A stretch of DNA of 64,000 nt from the NCBI RefSeq assembly GCF_030272615.1, contig NC_081408.1, positions 607,087,673 to 607,151,672 of the forward strand, written 5' to 3'. Positions 12,510 through 24,732 of the stretch are shown piece by piece. Source of the stretch: Cryptomeria japonica (taxonomy: Eukaryota; Streptophyta; Pinopsida; Cupressales; Cupressaceae). Position 1 is the stretch's first letter; each line of letters starts with the position of its first letter. A model generated the notes under the pieces. It made no database searches, was not told where the DNA came from, and worked only from the letters and a program-made list of their open reading frames with translations. The translations under genes and the position numbers were made by a program.

Positions 12510-14240
12510 GGTAATGTTTCTCATAGTCAAGAGAATGCCAAACTCTCTAGTCGCAAAAGTGAAATAAAACAAGGAAAGAGACCTATTGTTGATAACCATT
12601 TCATGGCAACACTAGATCAATCAAAAGAGAAAATAAAGGACATATCTGATGGTGAGAACCTCTTTGAGGTGCCATAATATGGAAAGTTTGACATTCTTCT
12701 TGCATATTTTCAAGAGAGATCTGCTATCTTGATAGAACCAACAAAAGTAGTAAACATTAGTACATCAAAGGATCCTAAAATACTTCATTATGTTGCCTCA
12801 TCATCAGAAGAATAGAGGAAAGAATACATGGAATTCTTTAAGAAAAGACAAATAAATTTTTCTTGGTCCTATGCAGATATGTGAGGACTTAATCCAGATC
12901 TTATCATGCATCATCTTAATGTGAATTTAAAAGAAAAACTAGTTAAGCAGAAGCTAAGATAGATGCATCCACACATTGCTCTTCTTGTAAAAACCAAGTT
13001 GGAGAAACTATTAGAACTGGTTTTTATAAGACTTGTTGCTTATCCAGAATGGGTTTCAAGTATTGTACCAGTGTCCAAACCAAATAAAAGCATAAGAGTT
13101 TGTACAAATTTCAGAGATCTGAATAAAGTATGTCCAAAAGATGATTTCCCACTACCAAACATTGATATAATAATGGACTTGTCAGCAGGGCATGAAATGT
13201 TTTTATTAATGGATTCCTTCTTAAGATATAATCAAGTAAGAATCACACCTGAAGATCAAGAAAAGACAGTTTCACCTGTGCATGGGGAACATATTATTGG
13301 AATGCTATGCCATTTGGGCTTAAGAATGTAGGAGCAACTTATCAAAGGGCTATGACTATAATTTTCCATGATATGATGCATACATTTATGGAAGATTATG
13401 TCAATGACATACTTGCAAAATCTCATACAAGACAAGAACATTTGGACATCTTAAGCAAGATTTTTGACAGGCTGGAAAGATATCAATTGAGATTAAATCC
13501 AAAGAAATGTGCATTTGGGGTAACCTCTAAAAAGCTCCTTGGGAACATTATATCAGCTCGTGGAATTGAAGAAGATCCTGAAAAGGTCAAAGACATCATG
13601 GAGATGGAGTCACCTAGGAACATCAGTCAATTGCAATCTTTACAAGGAAGATTGCAATCAATCAGGAGATTTGTTTCTCAGTTAGCAGATCGATGTATTC
13701 CATTCACCCATCTTCTACATAAAAATATTCCATTCAAATGGGATCTAAAATGTGAAGAAGCTTTCTTGCAAATAAAAGAATATCTTATGAATCCTCCAGT
13801 ATTGGTATTGCCAACCAAAGGGAAACCATTGTTGCTCTATATTTCAACAATAAATGTATCATTAGGATCTCTCCTAGCTCAACATGATGAAGAAGGAAAA
13901 GAAAGAGAAGTATATTATATCAGTAGAAAGCTTGTTGGTTATGAATTAAATTATTCCTCAATAGAAAAGACATGTCTAGCAGTTGTATTTGCAACTCAGA
14001 ATCTACGACATTATATGTTGATTCATTCTTTGAAACTAATAGCAAAGATAGATCCACTCAAATATTTGTTGAGCAAGTCAAGTTTGATAGGGAGACTAGC
14101 CAAATGGGTTATGATACTGAGTGAATTTGATATAGAGTATGTTGATCAAAAAGCTATCAAGGGACAAGCCATCAATGAACAATTGGCCGATGCACCTTTA
14201 CAAAATGACATGCCTTTGCACATAGAATTTCCTGATGCAT
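12510..14240 (+). pseudogene. pol: T1 reverse transcriptase and first RNase H
   Basis: RT fingers and palm are clear: FSWSYADM, YPEWVSSIVPVSKPNKS, CTNFRDLNKVCPKDDFPLPN, then MPFGLKNVGATYQRAM. The catalytic box reads FMEDYVNDILAKS (13397-13408), so the first Asp of YVDD is Asn, a G-to-A change. A frameshift near 13270 divides RT between frames 12963-13331 and 13307 onward. RNase H of the Ty3 type follows (PTKGKPLLLYIS, YYISRKLVGYELNYSSIEK), ending near GRLAKWVMILSEFDIEYV. The product would be inactive. Confidence 0.92.
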
Positions 14241-14640
14241 ATATCTTGATAGTAAGTACAAACTTTTGGGAATTGTACTTTGATGGTTTTTATACACAAT
14301 ATGGATCAGGTGCAGGAATCTTTTTTATCACACCTTAGGGACACATAATTCCAAAATCATATAGACTGTGGCTTCCATGCACCAATAATACTATAGAAAA
14401 TGAAGCATTGGCTATTGAACTTAAAATGGCCTTTGAATGGAACATCAAATAACTACATGTCTATGGTGATTTACAACTTATCATCAATCAAAAAAATGAT
14501 AAATATCAAACTAAGGATGATAAGCTCATGCCATACAAATAGCTGGTAGAGGAGTTTAAAGAACACTTTAAAGAAATATCATTCACTCAGATTCTAAGAA
14601 ATGAGAATAAAGTAGCAGGTGCAATGGCTACAATAGCATC
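14241..14640 (+). pseudogene. T1 second (archaeal-type) RNase H
   Basis: A second RNase H begins WELYFDGFYTQYGSGAG and continues through CTNNTIENEALAIELKMA, VYGDLQLIINQ and RNENKVAGAMA. This extra domain between RNase H and integrase defines the Tat lineage (Ogre, Retand and relatives). Acidic positions FDG, NEAL and YGD are kept; the last, usually ADALA, is AGAMA. Three in-frame stops (14336, 14450, 14541) are TAG, TAA and TAG. Confidence 0.88.
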
Positions 14641-15958
14641 TCTCTTGCAAAATAAGGAGAATCAACAATGTTATGAATTTCTCATGGAAGATATCTTACC
14701 CCCTACCATTCAAACTTATCAATATTTAAAAGAAAATATACTTCCTCTTGACTTATCTCACAATCAAAGAAGGAATTTTATTTGTCAATCCTCTCGCTAT
14801 ACCATTATTGTTGATATCCTATATAGGCATGGTTTAGATGGTACTTTGTTGAGATGTCTTGAACAAGAAGAATCTGAGAAAGTTCTTAATGACATTCATG
14901 CAAGTATTTGTGGCACACACTCAAGTGGTTTAACATTGGCTAAGAAACTTCTTCGTATGGGTTACCATTGGCCTACTATGGAGAGAGATTCATTCACATA
15001 TGCTAGAAAATGTAAACAATGTTAGATCCATGGGAATCTCATTCATGCACCAGCCCAAGAGTTATATCCTATGACAAGATCATGGCAATTTTCTCAATGG
15101 GGCCTTGATTTGGTAGGAAAGATAAATCCCTCATCTTCTAATGGACATAAGTTTATTCTGATTGCTATTGAATATTTTGCTAAATGGATTGAAGCAGTGC
15201 CTTTAACAATAGTGATAGGAAAACAAATATCATCATTTATTTTGAATTACATAATCTGTTGCTATGGAGTTCCTATGACCATTATCACTGATAATGGAAG
15301 ACCATTCAAAAATCGAGATGTGAAGGAGCTATGTGAACAATTTCATATCCAACATAGGTTTTCTACTTAATATTATCCATAGGGAAATGGTCAAGCTGAG
15401 GCATTAAACAAAACTATCTTGAAAATCTTGAAGAAAATAGTCAATGAAGCTAGAAAAGACTGGCACATTCAGCTAAACCTTGCTCTTTGGGCATACCAAA
15501 CTAGCATCCGCACTCCAACAGGGGAAACTCCATATTGTTTGGTATATGGACCAGAAGCCATACTAGCTATAGAAGTAGAGATACCTTCTCTATGAGTATC
15601 CTTTCAAGGTCTTATACCAAAAGAAGAACAACGAGTCTCTCGACTCCAGGAACTTGAACTGATTCAACAACGTCACCAAAATGCAACAGATAATTTGAAA
15701 GTATATCAACAAAGAATGGAAAGAAGTTATAACCATAGGGTGAAGCCACACATTTTTTAGATTGGCGATATAGCTCTAAGGGAGAATCCAATAAATCAGC
15801 AAGACTAAGACAAGAAAGGAAAATTTGAACCAAATTGGCTAGGACCTTTTGTCATAGTAGTAGCATATGGATCGGGAGCATACAGGTTATCTACCCCTGA
15901 AGGTGATTGGTTTGATGAACCTATCAATTCTATTCATCTCAAGAAATTCTATGCTTGA
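14641..15958 (+). pseudogene. T1 integrase
   Basis: Same frame as the RNase H domains. An HHCC zinc-binding motif (HASICGTH...CKQC) ends at 15025. The catalytic core has GLDLVGKINP, ITDNGRPF and GQAEALNKTI, giving an intact D, D, E set. The C-terminal domain has FEPNWLGPFVIVVAYGSGAY and ends HLKKFYA followed by TGA. In-frame stops are 15023 TAG, 15368 TAA, 15380 TAG, 15593 TGA, 15758 TAG and 15806 TAA. Integrase would insert cDNA with a 5-bp duplication, agreeing with GGTAG/GGTGG at the element ends. Confidence 0.92.
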
Positions 15959-17789
15959 GATATAAAGTCCTAACAAAATCAATAAAAAGGATACAAAGTC
16001 CTAAAAAAAATTAGTAAACATCCAAAAAGCAAAAAATTCCCTAAAAAAATCAAAATATGAAAAAAAATGCAATAAATTTAAATGGTGAAAACCTAGTAAA
16101 TGGGCGCTATCTAAAAAGTGAGTTCCTCCATCTATGAGATCACTTTGCACACCTCTCCACTTCATCATATCCAATCTATTGCTTCCATCATATCCTAGCT
16201 TATCCATTCCATCTTTCGCATCCATTGCTCTGAACCATTAGTAGAAAATATGCAGCTTACCAATAGTTATAACTTTTTGACATACTTATCATAGTCATTG
16301 TCTTAAATCTTATCAGAATCAATCAATTTGCATTTTTATCCATCCATGGTTTGGATCTTGATCAATTCATACATCCATAATAAATTTTGTTTTCATTGGA
16401 GAAAAATACTAATTCCTTTTGCCAAGGTGATCTCTTGAATCTTTGAAAAATCCAAAACATTTGAAAAAATTAGAAAAACCAGAAACACCTAGGGTTTTGA
16501 AATAGATAATGAGAAACAAAGAAACAAAAAATCAAGGCATTTCATCAACAACTGAATCATGAAACTCAAAAATCGAAGAATAGATCAACAAGTAATAAAG
16601 GATTATCAAAGATCATTCATCAAGATGATTATATCAATTAATGACCATAAGAACATGTGAATGACATACAAGATTCAATGTTTATATCTTGATTTTATTG
16701 CTAATCATGTACTCTATGCACTTCAAGGATGTCCATGACTAGAGAAGCTATGATGGGGCATGATTATTTTATTTGATTGGTGTCTGTGGTTTATCTCTTA
16801 CTACAGTATTTACTTGTCTTGGGATATGATCGACAAAAGATCAAGGAAGATGTTCCAAGTCATGCAAGAAAAGGAGATAATCCTTGTCTGTTTTGCAAGC
16901 AACACTTAGGTCAACTTGATCCATTATATCAAGTTTCTTGTATTAACTTGCTATATCAAAATCCATGTAAGAAATACTTAGGTCATCTTGGATCATTATG
17001 TCAAGTTGCTTGTATTTTTCTTACAACATTTTAAAGCTCAATTATGAAATCAAGTACTATTACAAGATAACATATGAAGAATGGCAGTATCATTTTTAGT
17101 TAGATCATTTCGTTATCTCATTATTCATCTGTATTATAAGCATTCAATGTCAGTTGCATTATAAGCCTATCATTTAATTAATAGATCAATGGTCATGAAT
17201 AAAGATTGAGTATACTTGGACAAATAAAAACAATTTGCATTTAATCATCATCCATTTCATTTAGTTGCATTTTTAAATCATTGCATTAATTTGCATTCAA
17301 TTAAGTGCATTTCATTCTTCATGTAGTGTATCATCATTATTATTTGCATTATCATTAAAGTTCATTAACGATCATTTAGTTGCATCTTTACACTTAGATT
17401 CATAATCATTATAAGCATTACATATAAATCAAAAGACAACTCAATCATTCATTTGCATTTCCATATAGATCATTGTATTTGCATCATTTAAGTTAGTAAT
17501 CATTTTCATTTGCATCCAAGATCATCAAAATCAAAAATCAAAAACATTTATCATTGCATCATGTCAATCATTATCATAAAGCAAGAAAAGATCATAACAT
17601 CATCCATATAATCAATGCATATAGATCATCATCATATCATTATCCATCTAATCAATGCATATAGATCATCATCAAATAGAATAACATGCATAATAAAGAT
17701 CATCATCATATAAAGTCCATGTCTACATATAGAATCATCATAAAACAATAAAAAGTCCAAGTATACAATGATATCAGATAAACAATACA
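15959..17789. other. T1 non-coding stretch after integrase
   Basis: No credible gene. It contains GGTGAAAACC at about 16084, as in the same position of element F. At 17240-17560 there is a cluster of ATTTGCAT octamers (at least six) among AT-rich sequence. CATCAT-rich simple sequence at 17600-17740 includes a near-exact repeat of ATCAATGCATATAGATCATC (about 17611 and 17653). The antisense PMD gene may end inside 17700-17800. Confidence 0.6.
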
Positions 17790-19965
17790 AGTGCCTCCAA
17801 ATCAAGTCACGGTTGTCCTATACCACTACCACCTGACTATGTCTGTCTCTATGGCTATGGGTAAGAAGATCCTCCAGATACCTATCTCCCATGATCGCCA
17901 CTCCTTTGAGGAGGTCCCATGATCCCACCACTGCTAGTATCCATCAACACGGTGGTATGATAACTACCTGCTCTTTGGCTCTCTGCAACTACCTCCTCAT
18001 ATCATCGTCGCCAATGGGAAGTCTCCTTCCCAACCCTAACTAATTCTCTAATAGTGTCAGCCGAGAGAGTACCTGATCCAACCTATTGAATATGATCAAA
18101 TCCAACCTACTAAATATGATCAAGAAGGCCCTGAGTATCCTATTGTCTCCTAACAGCTCTATCCTTCTCAACCATGAAAGTTTGTACCTATGCTCAAAGC
18201 TGATTAGTCTATGATTTAAGACTATCAATGGTCTCCTCCTCTAGTCCAACTTGCTCTGGAATGTCATGCTCTGGTGTATCCTTCTCTGGAAAATCCTCCT
18301 ATGGTGCATGAACCCCAATCCCCTCTTCAACACCTCCATGTCTACTTGCTGGCATCTCAATATGAGTACCTCTCAGAACCTATCATCTAATAAGTGGAAC
18401 ATGATCCTCTGGATCCTCATCATCTCCACCATGAGCTACAATAACTCTAGGGTTTGGCTGACTCTGACCAAAGTCAATGCCTCTCTCACAACCCCCATCT
18501 AGTCCAGTCATCTTGCCTCCTCCTATCAATGGAAACCCTCTCGGTGCTCTCATCCCCACCCTGCCATGCTCCTTCCCACCCATAGGACGTGGTCTCCTAA
18601 TCCTACCAACCGGTCCAACCGGTCCTCCATCAACTCTTAATCGACCTCCCCTCCGTCCAGGTCTCCTACCAGCCCCACCTCCATCTCCACCCTCATCTCC
18701 ATCTCCCCCAACCTCCTAAGTAGCTCTAAGATCTCGTCTCCATCTCCATCTCCTAAAAAATGGATCATCTAAATCATCATCCTCATCTCTTGAGATGGGA
18801 GGAGGATCTGTTGGATCAGTAATATGAGGAAATGCATGTGCTAGAATGTACTGAGCATACTCTATAGTAACACCAAGATCAAGAATGTGCAATCTCATAT
18901 CATAAGCCACTCTCAGAGTAGCAAGAAACTCTGTTCGAGAAATCTCAAATGACAAAGAAGGTCCCTAATCTCGCCTATCTCTGTACTATCGAGCATATAT
19001 CATTACATCAGTAGGCATATGCTGGATGATACCAAACTATCTAAGAATGTGACTAATCAACTGTCACTCAATAATATAAGGAGTCTAACCAATGAGATAT
19101 CTACTCTGCATGATAAATGGTAATGTCCTTTCATCATCCATCCATGGATCACAATCAACATATGGTCTCCAAGTAATGTTATCCAATGAATCAAGCACCC
19201 AATAACAATACTCCATCTTACCTAGCTTATGCTGAGTAAGGATACCTGCATAAAAATACACATACGGTTGCCTCTCTCCACAAACTTGGTGATGAATTGG
19301 TTGAGTGATAGAAATGTGCTCCCAACACTAGGTCTGCAATAGTGTGCATCCTATAGACAAACTAGCACTCTCATCAGACACCACCTAATGAAGATCATGA
19401 TATAAATGAGCAAGCATACAAAGACCCCAAGCATATCGAGTACGATGTTGCATCATACTCAAGAGAATCTCACCCCATCCAACAACAAAACCTCATGATC
19501 GACTATTAGGACAAATAAATCCTCCAATTAAACCAACAAGAATCACAGGGAGAGTCTCATAATACATAACCATATCCTCCCATCGGATCTCTCCTCTAGC
19601 AATGCTATCATCAACAAAAATGGCTATGCAAGCCTCTGTCCCAACACAATCTTGAAAATCATACTGCACTAACTCTCCAGTCACTGGGATGTGCAGAATC
19701 CTATAGACATCCTCAAGTGTCACACTAATCTCACTCATGGGCAAGTGGAAAGTGTTATGCTCACTGTGCCATCTCTCGGCTAACGTCGTCAACAATCCTT
19801 TATTATGTGTAATCTCAGACATATACAATAGATGATGTAAACCACATGCATCTATATGTCTAACCTCTACCTATGTCAACTCTGGCACTAAATGACGTAC
19901 TGTTAGTAATTTCTCCCGATACTGGAGAACATCAAGTTTCTCCTATTTTCCAAGAGAATTAGATC
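17790..19965 (-). pseudogene. Antisense plant-mobile-domain (PMD) gene carried by T1
   Basis: One minus-strand frame links 19493-19828, 18716-18955 and 18383-18583 without a frameshift, with numerous in-frame stops. The N-terminal half is a plant mobile domain (PMD, often annotated aminotransferase-like or PP7 long-form homolog): LLTTLAERWHSEHNTFHLP, SEISVTLEDVYRILHIPVTG, KMEYCYWVLDSLDNITWRPY, and a Gln/Phe-rich RQFG-like end near 19030. After about residue 390 it becomes acidic (DEDDDLDDPFFRRWRWRRD), then Gly/Arg/Pro-rich, then a predicted helical tail. PMD genes are known as cellular genes (MAIN, MAIL1) and as passengers in transposons. Some Tat elements (Grande, RIRE2) carry an antisense ORF at this site. 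It needs its own antisense promoter, perhaps near the 3' LTR. Start and end are approximate. Confidence 0.8.
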
Positions 19966-19974
19966 AATCATCAC

Positions 19975-20440
19975 TTATCTATCTATCAAATCAAAGTGAT
20001 TGCTAATATATCAAATCTATCAAAATCAAATCAAAGCGATCGCTAATATATCAAATCTATCAAAGTCAAATCAAAGCGATTGCTAATCTATCAAATCTAT
20101 CAAAATCAAATCAAAGCAATTGCTAATCTATCAAATCTATCAAATCAAATCAAAGCGATGGCTAATCTATCAAATCCATCAAAATCAAATCAAAGCAATC
20201 ACTAATCTATCAAATCTATCAAATCAAACTCAAATCAACTTACACTACCAAATCAATCAAATCAAACTCAAGCAACTTACACTATCAAAACTATCAAATC
20301 AAAGCGATCACTAATCTATCAAATCTATCAAATCAAACTCAAGCAATTTACACTATCAAATCAATCAAATCAAACTCAAACAACTTACACTATCAAATCT
20401 ATCAAATCAAACTAAAACAACTTAAGCTATCAAATCATTT
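19975..20440. repeat. 40-bp minisatellite upstream of the PMD gene
   Basis: About six tandem copies of a unit beginning GCTAATCTATCAAATCTATC and ending TCAAATCAAAGCGATT (40 bp) at 19980-20220. Looser CTATCAAATCAAACTCAAGC variants follow to about 20440. It lies just upstream of the PMD frame in antisense direction, in its presumed leader or promoter. Confidence 0.85.
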
Positions 20441-20699
20441 TAAAACCTATTAATCATGGTTTTCTATCAATCACTGAGTTCAATCAAAACTCTGCTAAGC
20501 TCTTGCATTAGAAACTAAATTAGTTTCTTAGAGCTAATCTATCAAAACAAATCAAATCAATCTATCCAACAACATCAGTCAATTAATCAAGTCCCTATTC
20601 ATCATACATGTGCATCAAACACATTAAATATAATCACACTCCTCAAACATGTTAAATCTAATCACGTGCATCAAACACATTAAATCTAATCATCAAAGG

Positions 20700-21060
20700 G
20701 ATTTTAGCTTTTGCATCTATCAAAAACATCAAATTTTGAGCATATGCGCTATCCTATTGAAGATAAGCACTAAAAAAAAGCATATGCACTAACCTTTTCA
20801 AAAAATGCGCTAACCCTAGGAATGAATGCACGAAACATGCAGAAGCGCTACAACACAATGCATATGTGCTAACAAACAATTCATAAGTGCTAACCTATGC
20901 ATATGCACTAACATCCTTAACATATGCGCTATCCTAATGAGCATATGTGCTATCACATGCAAATATGCTAAACCTAATGGCATATGCACTAAATCTAAAT
21001 GCAAAAGTGCTAACCTAATACTGAAAATCACAAAAAAATTCAGAATTTCAAAAATGCACC
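20700..21060 (-). repeat. Leader motif array, inverted copy near T1 3' end
   Basis: About a dozen copies of GCATATGCGCTAACC and variants, for example near 20739, 20780, 20858, 20899, 20921, 20940, 20979 and 21000. Each is the reverse complement of the GGTTAGCGCATATGC motif at 1500-1840. On the minus strand this array precedes the PMD gene, as the 5' array precedes gag. The segment 20440-20700 between this array and the minisatellite holds nothing else that I recognise. Confidence 0.8.
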
Positions 21061-21518
21061 TAAAAACATGAAAAGTTGCATGACAAGTTGAAAACAAAGC
21101 TCATGATAAGATACATACCGGATACCCATACTCAAGAGGTCGTTGATATCATTGAATACACTCAAATTGATGGTTCTCCATAGGAATCACCATTTCACTA
21201 CCTCACCAAGAAAATTTTCTTCACAAGCTGATAAGGATAACAACGAAATTAAAATTAACCTTGGTTAATTTTATATTTACTATTTCAAGAGTAATTAATG
21301 CTATTCAATGGGGCAATTTAATTTTTTTTTTACAAATGAATTTAATTGATGGGACTTTTTTTAATAAATTATCATGAGATCAATCCTTCAAACCAAAGTT
21401 TTCAACAATTTCACGATCAATCTCCTGAGAGGGCACACAATTAGGATTTTTAATCTTTGTCAGGCGCACTATCAAGACTTGATTTAATCTTTGAAACAAT
21501 GTTGTCTCAACATCATTT

Positions 21519-21533
21519 CAAAGAGGGGCAAAA
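21519..21533 (+). other. T1 polypurine tract
   Basis: CAAAGAGGGGCAAAA directly abuts the TG start of the 3' LTR. It would serve as the RNase H-resistant primer for plus-strand synthesis and fixes element orientation as plus. Confidence 0.88.
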
Positions 21534-22717
21534 TGTATACACATAAAATTGGCTATGAGCAATTAAATAAATATTTTATATTTATTTAATAATTATTCTT
21601 CTATTAAATAGTTAATTTGAAAAGATTAATTTATTTAATTCATTTCGCGTCTTTCTATTAATTAATATTTTTTTAATTAATTCATCTATTCTATTCCCCT
21701 AAAATAACTAAATATCTAATATTTAGATATTCCTCTAACCAAGTTAATTAAATATCTAATATTTAATTATCTCCTCTAATCAATTAAATATCTAATATTT
21801 AATGGTTATTCTCCTATCCTATAGTCTCAAATATTAAATGATTTCTTAAATTATTTAATCTTTCTTATCCAACTCACCTTCCATCTCCACTTCATCTTCC
21901 CTTTGCCAGCTCATCCATCATGTGGCTAAGGAAATTAATATTTTTTAAATATTAATTCATCATTTATCTTCAACCTCCAAACTTAATAAATATTGTGTAT
22001 GTACACATATTTCATAACCATCTCATATATTCTCTCCAACACTCCCTACATCTTAGGAAGGACTTGAGTCCACTTGTCCTCTCATGCCTAAATCTTCTCC
22101 AACCATCCCTAGATTCCCTCAATCAACAACCCAGTCAAGGTAAGATGAGTGACACTTGTCTTCTCCTTCCCCCTTTCTCTCAACCTTCACCTTTGCTCAC
22201 AACCATCCAAATCTATAGATCTAATCATGACCGTTGATCTAAGCCACATCATCTCATCCTCTCAAGGTCTATAAAATCAAGAGCTTCAATTGAGAGAGAC
22301 TTAGACTTCAAGAGACTTCAAGTGCACTTTCAAGAAAATCATTTGTAAAACTTATGCATCCATGAGTTTTAATCTTGAAGCAAATAGCAATAATCATTTA
22401 ACATAATCATTTTAGCATAATAATGTAGTATTGCATCTCATAGCATTTTGTTAACTACCAGTTATCAGTCCACTCTTCATATGCCATCTTGGAAACTATC
22501 AGTGCATTATTTGAGAGCACACCATCTGCAACTAGGAACAGTGGAGTTAGGACACAATGAGACATAAACCATGAAGGTAATATTAATGTTTTTATTTCAT
22601 ATGTATTTCATGTAGTTTCATTGGTTGAGTTTGGATTTCCTGTAGCATTTCCATTGGTATTTTGTGAAACTAACTTGTTGCAGGTAGCATTCTGAGGATG
22701 AAATTCAAGTCGACACA
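21534..22717 (+). repeat. T1 3' LTR
   Basis: Second copy of the 1184-bp LTR, starting TGTATACACATAAAA and ending GACACA. It is followed by GGTGG, the imperfect partner of the GGTAG before the 5' LTR. A TATA box lies near 22270. The 80-codon ORF at 21995-22237 is the counterpart of 683-934. Confidence 0.93.
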
Positions 22718-23678
22718 GGTGGCATAAGCACTGGTGGATTAAAAAAATAGTTCTTGCCAAGTTGAAAAGATTGTTGTCATTTTTCATCCCACTTAAATTT
22801 AATGTTATTGTGAAGAAGATATTGAAATGGATGATACTTATCCACGAGCTATGCTATGAATCTATAGATTGATTGGAGCTTTCCTTGTAATGATCTAAGT
22901 TGGATGATGTTTTTAGGAGGAGACATCTCTAAAATTGCTCTAACTTTTGTTGGATCTAGTTCAATACCTCATTCTAAGACAATGTATCCTAGAAGGTTCC
23001 CGGAGGTCACTCCAAAGACTCATTTCTTGGGATTCAATTTGATGTTGTACTTCTCCAAACAATAAAAAACCACTACTAATATATCAAAATGTTCTTCCCT
23101 TGTAACTAATTTTCCTAAATTATAATATATAGAATCCTCCATAGTAATATGCATGATGTCATGAAATATTGTTGTCATGGCTCTATAATATTTGGCACCT
23201 ACATTATTTAATCAAAAGGGCATGGCCTTCCAACAAAAGATACTGCACAAATATATGAATGGTGTCTTGTACTAATCTTTAGGTGCTATCTTAATCTGAT
23301 TGTATTTGAAGAATCCATCCATAAGTGATAACATTGTGTGACATGTTGTGAGATCAATGATCAAATAAATATTTGGTAATGGAAAGTCATCCTTGGGACA
23401 AGCCTTGTTGATGTCTCTGAAATTGGTGCATATCCTTATGTTTCCATTTGGTTTTTTGATAGGTACAAGATTGGAAATCCATTCGGGATAGTCAATTGGC
23501 CTAATGAAATGAATATTCAATAAATTTTGAAGCTCAACCTTCACTAGTAATGCCACCTATAAATGCATCTTACAAATTCTTTTAACTAGTTTGACACCTA
23601 GAGTAACTATCAAATGATGCATAACCAAATTATTATCAAGTCTAGGCATATCTATGTATGACCATGCAAAATTTAGCT
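22718..23678 (-). pseudogene. Element X fragment: Tat reverse transcriptase
   Basis: On the minus strand the order is NFAWSYIDMPRLDNN, VALLVKVELQNLLNIHFIRP, CTNFRDINKACPKDDFPLPN, NNVGAKYYRAMTTIFHDIMH, then QLRSLQGKLQSIYRF and NPPVLMPP, with several stops. The palm catalytic region is degraded (EDSIYYNLGKL replaces the YVDD box). The two ends are cut by T1 (left) and copia A (right). The reading frame resumes at 156-230 and at 42826-43012, so this is the middle of an old antisense element that hosts both insertions. Confidence 0.88.
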
Positions 23679-23683
23679 GTTAT

Positions 23684-24732
23684 TGTTAGGTCTCGGAGAC
23701 AACTGTAGGGGGGGGGTGAATCTATTGTCTAATAAATTTAAACCAAAAACCATTTAACCAGCTTAATGCTTAATACTAGTGAATCAGTTAAGTATGTTGG
23801 TAGACAGTGTTAACAGTAAATTACTATACCAGTAAGGATTAATGCATGAAACATAAACATAAAGTCATCCACAACACATAACACCAATATTTGTATGTGG
23901 AAACCCTGTAAGGGGAAAAACCACTGTGGGAAACCTTACCCACAATCAGATGATACTACTGCAGATAGTAAGTGTACATAAATGGGGTCTGCACATGCAG
24001 AAAGGCCAACAGCCTAGAGCTCACTACTCAAACATGAAATGGGAGTCACACTGACTACAGTTGCATGGTTAAATCCAATAAGAATGTACTGTACAAAATA
24101 ACATCTTCATATGCTTGATTCAGTACCGGTGTAATGCTGATATGCTTCTACAAAAACCTAGCTTCACCTTCAAATGATGTCTTCATGTATACCTCTTCTA
24201 AATCTTGCATATACCTTCACACAATTCTTTTTCGCATTCCACATTCGATCTTACAAATAAGATCTTACATTTATACCATAACCTAAAACCAAGTAGGTCG
24301 GCTCTACAAGATATTACAATAAAACATTTTACATATAATATATGATGTAATAACCAATTGAACATGTTGGCTTAATGCATTTACAACAATAATAAATCAT
24401 CTCCATAGTGTGCCATGCTGATCTGGAAAAGATAAACCTGCCGGTGTAACCCTAGATAACCCTAGACCTATTTGCTGGTAAAAGCAAATATGCAAATATG
24501 AATATACCAATGATTAACTCTTCAAAACAAAGTATCCACATGATTTCTTTGACATTACCAAGTGTCTTCCATATCATTCCAGGTACCAGTGAATATTATA
24601 TCTTGTCAGTGAACTATATACTAGTAACTGTGCAATAGTTACTTGCTTACCGGTGAATGTTGCTAGATCTCCAAAGTGCTAGTTTTCAATAGGTATTGAC
24701 ATCAATGACAAAACCATACAAAAATACCAAAA
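23684..24732 (-). repeat. Copia A 3' LTR
   Basis: 1049 bp; on the plus strand it starts TGTTAGGTCTCGGAGACAAC. The inner end, CCAACA in sister LTRs, is CCAAAA here. It contains many RCCGGTRA-like words or their decayed forms. It abuts GTTAT on the outside and a purine tract (minus strand) on the inside. Confidence 0.9.

Noticed and set aside
18477-18719. Proline-rich plus-strand ORF
   Set aside because: Complement of the Gly/Arg-rich tail of the antisense PMD frame, which is the better supported reading.
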